This document shows, piece after piece, positions 1 to 12,543 of a DNA stretch of 64,000 nt (position 1 is the stretch's first letter; every line of letters begins with the position of its first letter). The DNA comes from Lojkania enalia (Eukaryota; Ascomycota; Dothideomycetes; Pleosporales), in assembly GCA_010094045.1 (NCBI GenBank), contig ML986578.1, positions 1,116,001 to 1,180,000 of the forward strand, read 5' to 3'. Made by a program: the position numbers and the translations under genes. The notes below the pieces were generated by a model. The model did no database searches. It was given only the letters and a program-made list of their open reading frames with translations, and had not been told where the DNA came from.

Positions 1-692
1 TGGGGCTTGTGGTGAGGGTGTAGTTAGGGAGATGTGAGTGATAGATGTGGGTAATGGATAAGGGAGAGCGGGACATGTTTGGGTGGGGCTGATGGGGTGG
101 TTGGTGCTATGAGGTGTGAAGATTAGGCGGTGGTGGTTGGTTTTGTGTAAGGTTGGGGATAGCATGTTACTAATTAATATAAGGGAGTAAAGGATATAGG
201 GGGTATGGTACGGAATATGGTGGTGGGTTTGTCATGTAGTGGCAGTCTATGCAGTTCCATTCAATATTCCCCGTGCATGAAGCGGGCGAGTGGTGCCTTG
301 CCCATAACCTTGATACTTTTCGGGTCGCTGGCTGAGGTGGGCATGTCCTATCTGTTTATTATTATACTTCCTCTTTTAGTACAATTCTACTGCCGCGTTG
401 TGATCTTTTATGATACATTATAATTCTACCTTGAAGGAACATTCGCACTTCACGGCGTACTTCCCTATTACCTATCTTCCACAAAACATACTCATCATCC
501 GCGCAATAGTCCTCAAATCGAGTAGAGCATCATTAAATGCTGCTAACATGGCCCATCATCACTAACAAATAGGCTACGAACTAGAATCCTTACTATGATA
601 CACACTACGCAACCAATAATACAATAGCATCAATTTATCAATCATACACTATCCATCCATTCACCTTTTTTTTTCTTTTAAATAACCCATAT

Positions 693-723
<31 letters not shown>

Positions 724-937
724 ATTGGCGATCAACACAATAGAAATGCGCCGAGCCCCGTGACCAAAACACCATTTAATAAAGAAAAAAAAAAAAAAAA
801 AATTCCTACCATCCCGAATCGATACTTTCCCAGACAACAGAACCCTTACGCACCTCTTCGGACTAAAGAAAACAAATCAACTCGCAGCATATTCAACCCA
901 CCTCTGTAGGGACCCAATCACTCACGACCCCACCACA
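1..937. other. Intergenic, low-complexity 3' flank
   Basis: No convincing gene is seen. The stretch holds a G/T-rich segment (1-180) and long A-runs at about 700-724 and 785-802. These lie downstream of the minus-strand membrane-protein gene. The only sizeable ORF (205-423) has no recognisable features. Confidence 0.6.
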
Positions 938-1780
938 TCATTTCCTTCTCTGCTGCTGGTGTTCCGAAACTCCATCCCCCATCTCAACAACTCCCGGCCT
1001 CGCAAAATGATACTCCTGCTCCATTTCTACGGCCCCAGGCCGCGCGCCCTTGGCATATGGGTCGTATGCGCCCCGGTACGGCTGCTGCTGCGCCGCTTCT
1101 GGTGGAGCCTGCTGCCCATATTGCGGAGGCGGGCTCTGGGTCGGCTGTGGAAAGCCTTGCATGTAGCCCTGGTGGTTGACATAGCCCATCGGCTGCTGGG
1201 GCGGCTGCTGGGGCGGCTGCTGGAAGGGTTGCTGCTGCGCGAAGGCTTGATTCGAATTACTGGGATTCAGCTGGGGTTGTGGTGATGGTGTGATAGCGGC
1301 CGCGTTGTTCTTCTTTCCTTTGCGCCTACCCGCGTACCAGATGAAGATGCCAATGCCCGCTAGCAATGCAATGGCTAGGGGGATGCCGACGCCGAGGCCT
1401 ATTTTGGCGCCTGTGCTCATGCCCCCGCCATTATCGTTATTCTCATTTGAGGCCGCGGTTGTTGAGGTCGCAAGGGGATTGTTATTGTTATTATTGTTAT
1501 TGTTGTTCTGGGCGGTGGCGGTCGGTACGGGGAATGTGAGGTCGGGGATGCTGTACAGGCTCGCATAGTAATCAACTAGAGAAGATATATCGTCTGGGTC
1601 GTACGAGTATAAGGAAAAGTAGTCGTCGTATAAAGAGGAGTAGTCGAGCAATTGCGAGTTTAACTTGTCCATTAAACTGGATAGGCCGTAAGGGTCGTCC
1701 GAGTTGAATTGGCGACCGCGCAGACGCGCCGGATGCGCAGGGAGTTTGGGCGCCGGGGTTATCATTGGGTGAGGCGACAT
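938..1780 (-). CDS. Single-pass membrane protein, Mid2/WSC-sensor-like architecture (5' end incomplete)
   Basis: From the first in-frame ATG (1780) the protein is 280 aa, but the frame stays open further upstream without an ATG. An upstream exon carrying a signal peptide is therefore probably missing from this model. In order it has a Thr/Ser/Pro-rich segment, a Tyr/Asp/Ser-rich stretch, a run of ten Asn (about 1478-1507), a Gly lead-in and one hydrophobic helix (GVGIPLAIALLAGIGIFIWY), a basic stop-transfer RRKGKK, and a Gln/Pro-rich tail. This layout resembles fungal Mid2-like or SKG6-type surface sensors. The resemblance is of architecture only; no catalytic domain is visible. The tail could be cytoplasmic, but no function can be assigned. 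Confidence 0.6.
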   Translation of the reverse strand: MSPHPMITPAPKLPAHPARLRGRQFNSDDPYGLSSLMDKLNSQLLDYSSLYDDYFSLYSYDPDDISSLVDYYASLYSIPDLTFPVPTATAQNNNNNNNNNNPLATSTTAASNENNDNGGGMSTGAKIGLGVGIPLAIALLAGIGIFIWYAGRRKGKKNNAAAITPSPQPQLNPSNSNQAFAQQQPFQQPPQQPPQQPMGYVNHQGYMQGFPQPTQSPPPQYGQQAPPEAAQQQPYRGAYDPYAKGARPGAVEMEQEYHFARPGVVEMGDGVSEHQQQRRK

Positions 1781-3346
1781 TGTGGTAGTGGTAATGATGG
1801 TGGTGTTGATTTCGGTTGGAGATTCGGATGGGAGGTTTGTAGATGAGGGCGGTTGAGGGACAGTCAAATGCAGTGCAACTGGTGCTTTGAAATCCGGTGA
1901 AGGGCTGATTGAGGGGTTTCAAATGGGTAGTTCAGCTCGTTATGCCACAAGTACACAATGAGCCCCGTGCTGAAGCTAGGTGTTCGATCGCTCAGCCGTA
2001 GCGGTTTTCGAGGATGATATCTAGATGAGAGATAATGTTTCCAACAAGGCAGAGTAAGAAAAAGTCTTTAGAGGCATAGAAACACCCGTTCGCACTGCCG
2101 CCCAGCTAGAAGTCTGCGCCTCAGCTCCGAAGGCAGAACATCACCAGGCTTTCCTAGTTCGTGTAGCAGACAATACTTAGCGCAGGCGCCACATCGCGGT
2201 GCAGCGAATGGTGTTACAAGCGTAGCGATATTGGCCCCTGAAATACGAGTTAGGGGCACATCAGTGGACTTATCATTATTGGTCGCAGAACCGAACATTT
2301 TCAGACGGGAAGGACTATTTTTTGCTACAAGATCGTATGTGCTTAATTTAACGAGTGCAACTTTGGTGAAACGAAGATATTGAAAGAAAGATGGAAAGCG
2401 CTGGTATTGCCGATCATGGTCAATTATGGAAATAAAGTGATGCAGCATGCTGATCGGAAAGGGCCCTAATTTTCGTTTGATATTCCGGGAAATTTGTAGT
2501 ATTTAGTGAGGGGCAGGATTCATACCCAAGAAGCAACCTTATGTCTTGTAATCTGGTTTCGACGGCTTAATAGTATGTGGTTTCACGAGACTTAGTTTAG
2601 TGACGGCATTGTCGGCATAATTCGCTTTTAAGAGAGTCCGAGATTGTTCTTCGCTAAGGCAATACCTTGCGAGGCCCAGGGATACTACCCTGAATGCACA
2701 GCTTGGATCTCTTAATGTACGCCTTCAGCCATCCCGTCGATAATTCCAAATCTTCATAGTTCCCAAGAAGGCCTCGGCGGGGAACGACATGTCTCTATAC
2801 TGGCAGCCCCCAAAACCTCAACTCAGGGTAGAAGTGTTCTCACGTTGCAAATCAAGATTTCACAGTATACGATCCGGGCAACTACTCTATCAACAATCTC
2901 TTTGCCGCTTTTTGTTATCTAAGTCTATTCGGCGGCGAAGTAGTTGATTTCTTCAAGTGCTTATCACGGAAGATCCTTCTGCGTATCATGAATCAACAGT
3001 GTCTTAGGTGCAGCGCGGTGCGACAATAGTATAGCACTTGTCTGTAGTCGAGCCGATTCTTGATCTTGAAAACTGTTGCGGAAAAGACAACGATCATTTT
3101 TCTCGGAAGGTGGTATAGCTACCAGCCTTAGTACCAGGGTCTTAGATTACGTCCTGCGACCATGGCCTCGTAGCTCGCTCTCCTCCACGGGACGCTTTAG
3201 GGTGCTGGGAATAGCGAGGAGTAATGAAGCGGGTTTGCGCATAGATATGTCCCTACAAAAGCCTCACTCAACCGGATTACAGAGTGAAAAGGAGATATGT
3301 CAGGGATAGGGAGTATCCCTAAGTTGCCTCCCATTGCTGAATGGAT

Positions 3347-3385
3347 TCTGGTTAGGATATCTGGTTAGGATATCTAGTTAAGATA
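3347..3385. repeat. Three tandem copies of a 13-bp unit
   Basis: The unit TCTGGTTAGGATA occurs twice exactly (3347-3359, 3360-3372), followed by a third copy with two G-to-A differences (3373-3385). It lies in gene-free DNA. No function is evident. Confidence 0.85.
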
Positions 3386-6300
3386 TACGGTTTGAAAGTA
3401 GTTTGCAACGTTGTAAGTAACCTATTCTAGAATAATTGAACTAGCGCTATTGCTGTATCCTAGCCAAGTTCGAAGAATAATTGTCGCTCGTGAGGCCATT
3501 GGAATATTTGCACAAAAATTTTGCGTTGATATCTAGGTAGGCGAGGCCAACCGCTTATGTAGCAGGCACAACGCACCCCGTTATTCATACAGAAATCATT
3601 GGCTAGATGGCAGGAAGATGGCGGACACATCTGGAGATATCTGAAATACCCGAGGGCTCATTGATGCCGCCACTAACGACGGGGTCCTGGCGAGTGGCAA
3701 ATATACTGCTCCATTCTTCGTGGTGTTGTTCAGTTTCAGTGACGGTGGAGATTATTGGTCGAGAGTACGACTTTGTGCACGTTGTCGGCGGCTTTCAAGT
3801 CCGCAGTTATGGCAGATGCCGCGTACTAATTCTGTGATGTGACGTCGACGTCGGATAGAGGAATCGCATGGGAGTTTTCATGCGGTTCGACGTAAGACAT
3901 AAGGCGAATTCTCCTTCACTGACGCGAAGCCTTGCAAGCCTATATGACACGGACGGAACCCATTTAAGGTGGATAGGCCGATAAGTCCTGTTGCTCAAGC
4001 CGTTCCGAATGATAAAGTGCCCCAGAAGATGTGATCTGCATGTTAGAGGAGTAAGATTGGCTGAGTCAAAAAAGAAGAAGCTTATCTGAGCTTCGAAGTA
4101 GATCCTTTTGTAGGATTTTTTACCCACTCTTGATTTTCGCGGGATCTTGCTAGGGATGTAGTCCAGCACCTATTACTTGCAGATCGAAACCTGATGTTCG
4201 AATAGCGCCGCGGAATTTTGAATTACCATTTCGAGTAGGCAGTATTCTAGCCAGGAGCGAGGTCAACCGCGATATAATTTAGTTGCTCTCTGGATGCAAA
4301 CCCTCATGTGTCACATTAGATACAGCTGCAAACTTCAAAATAAAAAAGCACCCCAACCTCGGTGGCAAAATTATCGCAGTATTAAGTAAATCGCGTATGC
4401 TGAGGTGCCTTGTCCACACGGGAAATCGACAACGTTGGGTGAGTCAAGAGGTATAGCTGCAGTCCCTGCATATACTGTACGGAAAAGGTGATAAGATAAG
4501 GCGGTGACATCAAGGCCTTGCCAAGAGTCGTGCTCAGTAATTGCTGTAAATTTTGGGCCCTCCCTTCAAACAAACCGCAGAGTCTAGAGTGCCGTGAAAC
4601 CATGTACTATGGACCCGTAAGACAGGAGACAGGCTACGTTGTTGAATGTAGCATAATGATAGGCCGAGCAAATAAAACTTCGTCGGAAGTTTGTACCCGT
4701 GACACAATTGCACTTGATGCTAAGGAGAGAGGAGCATTCATATAGGGATCGAATGTAGGTAACCTCTAGTTGCTGCAGATGATGACACTTTCATCGGGGA
4801 GACTCTTACGTCTAAAATTGTTCTCTTCCCTCCTATACCTTTCTATTTAGTGTGAAGTAAAATTTTCTCCTACTTCGTTTGAGACTCGCTGAGTAAGAGG
4901 CCGGTGGCCAAAATTTTGCTTCAAAGTAAGATTAATGCAGAATTTCAAGAAGCTGCAAGGCGGCATTTAACGGCCATTGTTCCACGGTGGTGTCACATAA
5001 AGGGGCCTAATGTGGTCATCCTCACCGTAAATTCGCTGAGAATGGGCTGGGCAAGGGTTACACATGAGAGTAGATAGAGATCTTACTCGTGCAGGTGCAT
5101 GCAGCGAGATACGTCTCCGGATTGGAGTATCCACCTTCTAGAAATTCCTTGCGTCTGTTTGAAGTGGTTCCACTCTCACGTCCACTCTTGCGTTACAAGG
5201 CGCTCATGGGTAAAGCCAAGTCGTCGCGATGCGTTGCCGTGGTCGTCACCCTTCGACCGCCCAACTATTTTTCGGACTTTCGGGACAGATACAGATGATC
5301 TATCCCGAACGTAGTGCGTAGACCTATATCTTGGCGGTTTAGAACAATGTCCCTGAATGGCACTCCTATCACCGGTCGCAACATATCGCTAGACGATCCT
5401 CATCGAGGAGAGCAAAAGATGAACCGGCGGGTGTTATGTTCATTCTACAATACGAGTTCCAGGAGGTGCGGCTCCGAGTTTGCGGATGCCTCGTCGTCCC
5501 AATCCTAGGGCTGGATCTGTCACGGGAACCATGTTCGGTGCCCAGCCCCGCGCTTAGCTGACCGCGGTACAGTAAGAGGACAACGGTTGCACCAAGGAGG
5601 GGTCGGCCGGCCGTTGAGTGGCTGAAAATAGATTTATCAATGACCGAATAAAGACTAACCTGGAGCGACCCAAGAGGAGCGGCATTGCCTTCAATTTCAA
5701 GCCACGGGTTGATGTTCAACTGCATTCTCGAGTCGATAATTGCGTTTTGGTTCTCGCCGTGTCATCGAGCTCGAGGCAAAGTTTAGGCTATTGAAGGCAG
5801 CAGACTACGAACAGGGTCCACGGCCATCGCCGTACGCCCGCCCCGCTTTCCACAGGATGAGTAGCTCAAGTGGGGGTCAGAATGTGCTGTGACAGCCGTC
5901 GGCTCGCAAGCCGAAACGGCTCATTGGATGCTGTCGTCGATGTCGTAGTCGCGCTGTCGTGGCACTCCTAATTTAGTTACTGGACCGTCGAATTTGCTAG
6001 GAGATCCCGTGGCATAGTCCTCGGCAGAGTGAGACAGCGTTGTCGACCAGTTTGATCCGGTACATGAGGTTGGCTCAGATATCAGGACGATCTTTGCGCA
6101 GTAAGTATTATATGGTATAGGGTTGTGTAGAATTCCATCTGTACCTTAAACCTGAGCGCTGGGAATGGATGATTGGGCAAGGGAGGGTAATTGATCCCCA
6201 CCAGGGGCTAGTGCTCACATCTTCAGGCGCTATGGGTGCATGTTCACGGTCACAGCGCAGCCATGTTCAGACACGCTATTCCAGGATGCTCTCAGAGCTG

Positions 6301-7218
6301 AAGCTTGTTGGTACCGGCTGGGGCGGTGTGGCACCCGGGGATATGAGCAAAGCACGGGGCCAGTGCGCGGAGCTGTGGCGGATGTATTTGAGTTGCGGCG
6401 TACGCGATCTGAAGGTGTCAAGCTCCACTCCGTCATGAACGGCGAGGGAGTAAGAACACGCAATCAGTGGAGATGTGGAGTGATAGATAGTGCACCATGT
6501 TGAAGGAGGATTAGATGCAGTAGGGATCTAGTATGGCTCGTCCGCCTGCATTTCGAGGAGGGAGGAAAGGTAGGAGTAGCACGGGAGATGTTCAGGTAGC
6601 GTCAGTCGCGTGGCAGAACCATAGAGCTTCCTGGGTGTAGAGCCACAGAGCCGTACCAACAGGCTGGGGGCCCGCCGATAATGCTTGCGAAGCTGCAGTC
6701 AGCAAACTTGGCCTCGCGAGAGGTGGAAATGAGGGCCGTTGGGGGGTTTTAGCTGCACTGGAACTCCCGTGTGAAAGGCCTGCGTGGCCGGTTGGCCAGG
6801 TTTCGACTGGTAGCCATCAGCGTTCAGTCATGAAGAAGGGCTGCAGCCAGCGAGAGACAGGCGGCCGGGCCCAACCCGTCGTCGATGATGAGGGGAGTAG
6901 TGGAGGGGGTAGGTAGGATGCGCTACGGCGGGCTGTCAGGGCTGGTCCCCAGCGGGCTGTCAATCCCAGGACGAGTCGGCGGGCGGCCAGGCGTGTGCTG
7001 AGGGCCGCCGCGCAGTTGGACGAGACTGTCCAATGTCATGGCCGCCGCCCACCGCCCACGGCATGCAGACGGACGGCCGCGCCGGGGTCCAGCTGCTGCT
7101 ACCGTACATACATACCACCTACTAAGCACCGAGTCTGGCATGCTCGAAGACCCGCCCCAAGCCGTTCTGCCTCCTCAACGCCCGCCCACTGCCAGACGCA
7201 CGGGGAGCAGTGGCTCTG

Positions 7219-7260
7219 CATGGGCATGGGCATGGGCATGGGTGGCATGGGCGGCATGGG
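7219..7260. repeat. CATGGG hexanucleotide microsatellite
   Basis: Four perfect CATGGG units (7219-7242) are followed by degenerate GGTGGCATGGGC-type units. The array sits in the GC-rich leader about 350 bp upstream of the bZIP start codon. Read in one frame it would give Met-Gly repeats, but no supporting gene context was found. Confidence 0.8.
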
Positions 7261-7595
7261 CGAAGACGTCTACCGGCTGCACGTCCGCCTCCAGCCCAAG
7301 CCTGTGCCATTTAGGGTTGGGGGGTTAACGGCGGAGGAGGGAGAACGTGCCCATCAGAGCTGCCCCTGCTCGCCCGCTGGGGATATAACTTATCTTGACA
7401 AGGCCCAGATCTCTCTCAGCCTGTCTGTCGTACTAAACATTGCCCGCGCCGCACCCAAGACGCCTGCTGCTCTTGCACCGCTCCCTCAAGCGCACATCCA
7501 CATCTATCCCTACATACATACGGCACGGCTGGGTGCTCCCATCTACCTACCCATCTATATACGAGACAGCTTCCCCCGGTGCCTGGTCCGTCGGC

Positions 7596-8725
7596 ATGGA
7601 CTACACCTTCTACAGCGCTGCGCCGCAGCCCTACCACCATTTCATGGGCATGCCGCCCAGCCCATATCCGCACACCGGCGTCGACCCAGACACAATCCGC
7701 AGCATCGTACGTCCCCCCAGCAGCGCCCCAGCGTCCCAGCGTCCTAGCAGGGCCTATCCTACCCTGCGCAGAGCGGACCTAGACCCCGCATTTGATGCTG
7801 GAGCCTGACTAATCGTGCGGTGCTTTGAGCAGGAACCTCTCGACGCCTCCGCTTTCCTCCCCGGACAGTACGATGCCTTCACCACATTCGCCCACGGCCT
7901 CCCGACGACGCAGGGCTCCCCCGAGGCCGCTGTAGCCCAGACGCCCATGCCCGTCGGTAGCGTAGATAGCGGAATCGGCGGCGAGGTCGAGGACGCCCGA
8001 ATGAGCAGGACGCGCAGCAGCAGCGAGGAGAAGGAAACCGGTCTCACGCCGGCCCAGAGCAGGCGAAAGGCGCAGAACAGGGCAGCGTGCGTACTTCTCT
8101 TCTCCCTTTCTCTCTTTCTCCCTCCTTCGCTCCTTCTCTTCACTCTCTTTGCCAGCTGCGGAAATTCTGACCTGCTCACAGCCAGCGCGCCTTCCGCGAA
8201 CGCAAGGAACGGCACGTGCGCGACCTCGAGGCTAAGCTCTCCGCCCTCGAATCCAGCACACACTCGCTGCAGTCCGACAACGAGCGTCTGAAGCTCGCCC
8301 TACAGCGCGCCCGTACTGAGAACGAGATCCTGCGCGCCACCAGCGGCCATCACTCGCCCACATCATCACGCCCCGTCTCCGCAAGCTACCCCTCGCCAGG
8401 AGCCCATCTCCTGGATGACGACGGCAGGGATGATGAGAAATACAATGTCCAGACCTTCCCCAATGGCAGCGTTGTCAACACCGCCGACAAAGAGCACGCT
8501 GCATCCCGCCGCAAGACCAAGGGCAAGGAGATCCCGGCATCCCAGACGTGGGATCTCATCCAATCGCACCCCCTGGTCAAGCAGGGGCTCGTCGATATCG
8601 CTGATGTCTGCGAGCGATTGAAGGGAGCTGCCAAGTGCGACGGACACGGTCCAGTCTTCGAAGAGAGCACCATTTGGCAAGCGGTCGAAGAAGCTCGAAG
8701 GAGTGGTGGGGACGAACTAATCTAA
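7596..8725 (+). CDS. AP-1-like bZIP transcription factor
   Basis: Three exons (7596-7706, 7833-8086, 8182-8725) give 302 aa. The start MDYTFYSAAPQPY matches the usual opening of a Pezizomycotina bZIP family (sometimes called Fcr3-like), so this ATG was preferred over the open frame upstream. The basic region is assembled across intron 2: NRAA from exon 2, then QRAFRERKERHVRDLE from exon 3. NxxAQxAFRxR is the AP-1/Yap/Pap1 signature. A leucine-type zipper follows (LEAKLSALESSTHSL...LKLALQRA). The Ser-rich middle and the conserved C-terminal WDLIQSHPLV/DVCERLKG segment fit the family. A nuclear DNA-binding role is inferred from the domain. I cannot see the Cys-rich domains of true Yap1, so a redox-sensor role is not supported. 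Confidence 0.88.
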
Positions 8726-8883
8726 ACCTTCGGCCCTACGACTTTGCTCATGGACAACCGGCGCAGTGGCAGCTTATTTGAGCTTTTTTTTTTTTTTTTT
8801 ATAAATACCCGTTCACGAACATACATCTAGGAACAGCCCCTCGGGATGGAATGGCTTTTCACGAAGGCGTTTTCACATCAAGT

Positions 8884-8917
<34 letters not shown>

Positions 8918-8949
8918 CCCTTAGGGTATGATAGGTGGTTAACGTGTTT
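8726..8949 (+). other. 3' flank with long T tracts before the assembly gap
   Basis: Downstream of the bZIP stop there are T-runs at about 8785-8800 and a longer one at about 8887-8917. These probably lie in or near the 3' UTR. Such homopolymers probably caused the adjacent gap. Confidence 0.6.
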
Positions 8950-8965
8950 NNNNNNNNNNNNNNNN
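8950..8965. other. Assembly gap (16 N)
   Basis: Sixteen ambiguous bases interrupt the sequence just after long T homopolymers. The true gap length is unknown, and the two sides may not be contiguous. Confidence 0.99.
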
Positions 8966-11900
8966 TGAACTATTAGCATTGCACGGGTTGGGAGGTATTT
9001 GGGTTATGCACAAAAATTTACGGGGCGATCAAAAAAGCAAGTCGTATGTAGCGACATTTGATCGCCATTATTGCACCCCTCGGGGAGGTGGTGCTGGGTT
9101 GTTAGCTGAACCCACGATTTAGATTCTGGTAGAATCGGTCTAGATGAACGCTCTTACTTCAGATCAGTTAACACTATGATCCAACAATCTTGTACTAGCA
9201 TTTCATGCTGCAGAATCGACAGTTGTAAAGTCCAGGGCACTAAGACAGACCCGTCACTGTAACCTTTGCTCGAATCCACCCATCCCATCTCAAGTCCCCC
9301 GAAAAATCCTATGCTTATTCTCGCACATGTCCAAAAAGAGCAAAGTTCTCACTCCCCTCCCCATCCAACATCTGCAATATCCATCACTCGCGGACCTGCC
9401 TAATCGGTGTACCATGCACCTAACGAACCCGCATCTGGGTCTTAGAATTTCTCAGGCTCACAGTTTGGATACGGCGAGGGTATAGACGATAATCTAGAAG
9501 GTAAGCCATGCGACCACACGTGCACGGCTCATGCCCCCCGGAAAGCATCAAGTTACTTCGACGCCTATCACACAAACGCTACAGCGCACTCTATACTCAC
9601 GGCTACTTCCCCGATTCCCAGGACCTTTATCACCGTCCATCATCGAATCCCCAACCTATCTCAGTCCATCCGAGAGCCCAGAATCCTCGCACCGTCACCC
9701 CGGCATATCTAGCTCTATCTCCTAGCTCGCACCCAGTTCCCAGCGTAGCCCTACGTACCATTGTACCAAGCCGAGACCAAGCTTTCTAGCCCAACACACG
9801 GGACCGTGGTAGGCCCCGGGGGATCCCGAGGCTTAGGTTTAACCTTCTAGGGCTGATTTCCATTTCGACATTGTAGAGGTGGCTGGAGTACGGAAGTGTG
9901 TGAGGTGTAGTATCCAGGAGTACCGAAGATTGGGTTCAGGGTCTGCGCTTGGTCATGGAATGGGATAGGTACGTAGCATGTGGCTATGCGACTGCTGTCT
10001 TTTGTTGAGCTTGGGCATAGCATTAAAGTGACGAGACAGAGAAGAGAGACTGATGCTCCCGTCTATCGACTGTGCGAGGTGGATGTAGCACTCTGGCACA
10101 AGCAGGCTGTGGGTGAATGTTCTGCCCAGCGTAGATCTATGCAGATGCATGATGTTGAGTGATCCAGCTAGTTGTATACACAAGGGAGCCATCCTTCAGA
10201 TACGTAGTCTGTGTCGTAAAGGGAGATCTTTTGATCTCCTCTGCCTTATTTAAGTGGCTCTGTACAGGACGACATATGTAGGTAGCATAGCAAGCCGCCC
10301 AGAAACAAGATCTCATATACAGCTGGGGAAATAGCGGAACATAACAGAGAGGAACGGTGCACAATAGAAAAAAAAAAAAAAAAAAAAAAGAGAGAAAGAA
10401 AAAATTTTCCAGGCCACGTAGGTAGCATCAAGTTCTCTGCTTGTGTCCATTCCTTCTGCGAAATGATTGCCTGCATGGCTATTCGGCTGAGGTGCATACC
10501 CGCGTTGAATATTCATTTGACAAGACATGTGGATAACGCAAGTAGACGAGTGCTATTGTAATTGTACAGCATGTCAGGCGCCCCACAGGACCGGTGCCAG
10601 TTCTATCGGTCCCATGAAATTACACTGGAGATAGTGAATTTCTAGACATGTGTTGCGTGCTTTTCCGTTGGTGTGGCGGATTCCTGGCTTCTCGGAGACT
10701 TTTGGCAAAACTTGCGTGTCTTTGTGCGGATATGCTAATGATGTCATAGATATTGAACTGCGTATGTTTCTATTGAGTGTTCTGAGTGGAAGTGGCTTAT
10801 GAGTTCCACACCTATAATGGGTTTGTTTGGGAGTATAGATGATTAGGGAAGACATGAGCTCTGTTTCTGAGGCATTCAGTGTGCGATTTTCATGCAGCGT
10901 GCAGCTCGCATTCAGAACGTAGCAATGCGTCCATAGTCATACCTCTATTTGCATGGATGTTTTACCGAAAAATCATCCTTCATGCCGGTCGGAACACATA
11001 ACTATGGGTACGACAGGGCAATTACAGATCACGGACCCTTAGACATAGAATCCCCTCTACTACTAGTTACTAATCAGAGGTCTAGAATTCTTTCGTTTAT
11101 TTCGTCAGACCGTGGTTGAGGAGCGGGAAATTTGGTTTTGGTTGCGAGTAGTGTGTAGGCAAGTGCCTCACTAAGCAATCTGCACTGTGCGAATCATAAG
11201 AGGAACAGTAGAGACCACGAGCCATTGTCAAGTGGGATATGTTCTAACTATGTCCGTGCTGTGAGAAATGGAACGGTATCGGTTTATCGCATGGGCTACC
11301 GTTATCGGACCATATAGCAGTTTAATGAGATAAGTTAGCGTTGCATTTACGGCTTCAGCCTGCTCTGTGATTCATGAAGGACCATTACGAAAAACCGACT
11401 CTGGACTGGAGAGAATTCGAGGTCAATGGACCAAAAAATTAGGTTCCACGCGTTTAGAATTAGACTCTCCGAATAACTGATTCGATTCCGCACGTCGCAT
11501 ACGCATGGATTGCTGGGGCTAAACTTTGCGCATGATTGCGGCCTATGATCAGTGTTGAAGTCGAGATAAGCCGTCGGGTCGGAAACGCCCATTTAGACCC
11601 GCTGCGGGAAAAATTTAGTATTGCTAATATCTGATTGGCTATCCGGATATATTACATCGTGGCGGTGAGCTTATGGCACAACGGCGTAAGTTTCTTGCTG
11701 CCTGCATGTGGCAATGATACTGGCAGCCGTGACTGGCAATACCCTGCGAAGTATTATTTAGTTAGGAACGGACAGGCGGTCTAAGGGCGTGACAAGGTTA
11801 CATCCTGCTCGGCTTTGCGCGACTTTACCTCCCAATGCATACTCGTTATGTCCAATCACATCAGCCTATCCTCGTTCCACGGGCAGCCGACTGTACGTCG

Positions 11901-12543
11901 CCTTAGGGCCAAATGCATATGCAGGTCTGGCCGAAGGATGAGCAGATGCTAGAAGCTGCCGACCGCCCCTGCAACCTATCGATTTGTCCGCATCAACAGC
12001 AACCCGTGTCAGCAGGGCCCTAAAGCATGTCAGCACAGCGAAATTTGTATGGGTCTATTTATCTAAGCTGCCTTAGCTCCGGTGAACGGTTAGATAATCC
12101 ACATACGACTCCACGTCAACACGACGAAGCGGGGTAGCCTCCTCCAGCCTGTGCGATCGCTTTTCGGCGATCAGATAGCTGCAGATAATGCCAGACCCCC
12201 ATGTCTAATTTGTCCATTCAAATGTTGCCAGGCCCATTTCTGGGTTCTGAATGGCTACCGGTTGCTTTGAAATGGTTAACGCCTTCTCCTGCAGTATTCG
12301 GCCTTTTTTGTTTTCACTTGCAGCGGCTCACTTCCTCCATTACTCGCCATCATCCGTTCTCACGAGCATTGAAATACATAGGGCAATTTGAAGAGAGCTC
12401 AATCGATATGGGCAATACTCCGTGATTTCTCCTACCAGTGATGAGAGTAGAGCGGGAAACTCGATCGCCATGACCCTCAAGTACCTTTCTAGCCCAGATG
12501 CGCTCTAGGTATGCTCCAGCCACGCTGGGAAATGAAATTGACG
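8966..12543. other. 3.6 kb gene-free region
   Basis: No ORF here has a recognisable domain or a plausible exon chain. An A-run at about 10370-10389 is the only obvious low-complexity feature. The base composition is mixed, and I see no transposon ends. Confidence 0.5.

Larger units (their letters stand above)
1868..7595. other. 5.7 kb gene-free region
   Basis: Only short, compositionally random ORFs on both strands occur here, none with a recognisable domain or a splice-compatible continuation. Visible structures are a 13-bp tandem repeat at 3347-3385 and, towards the right, a GC-rich leader (about 6900-7595) with a CATGGG array that precedes the bZIP gene. It may hold eroded repeats, but I see no terminal repeats or transposase motif. 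Confidence 0.5.

Noticed and set aside
2068..2448. 126-codon minus-strand ORF
   Set aside because: The composition is ordinary, with no domain and no neighbouring exon continuation.
4180..4215. B-box-like GTTCGAA suggesting a tRNA gene
   Set aside because: No A-box, no cloverleaf arms and no complete GGTTCGAATCC consensus could be found around it.
6995..7747. 250-codon plus-strand ORF overlapping the bZIP start
   Set aside because: It is in a different frame from the well-supported bZIP exons and gains Met-Gly repeats only from the CATGGG microsatellite.
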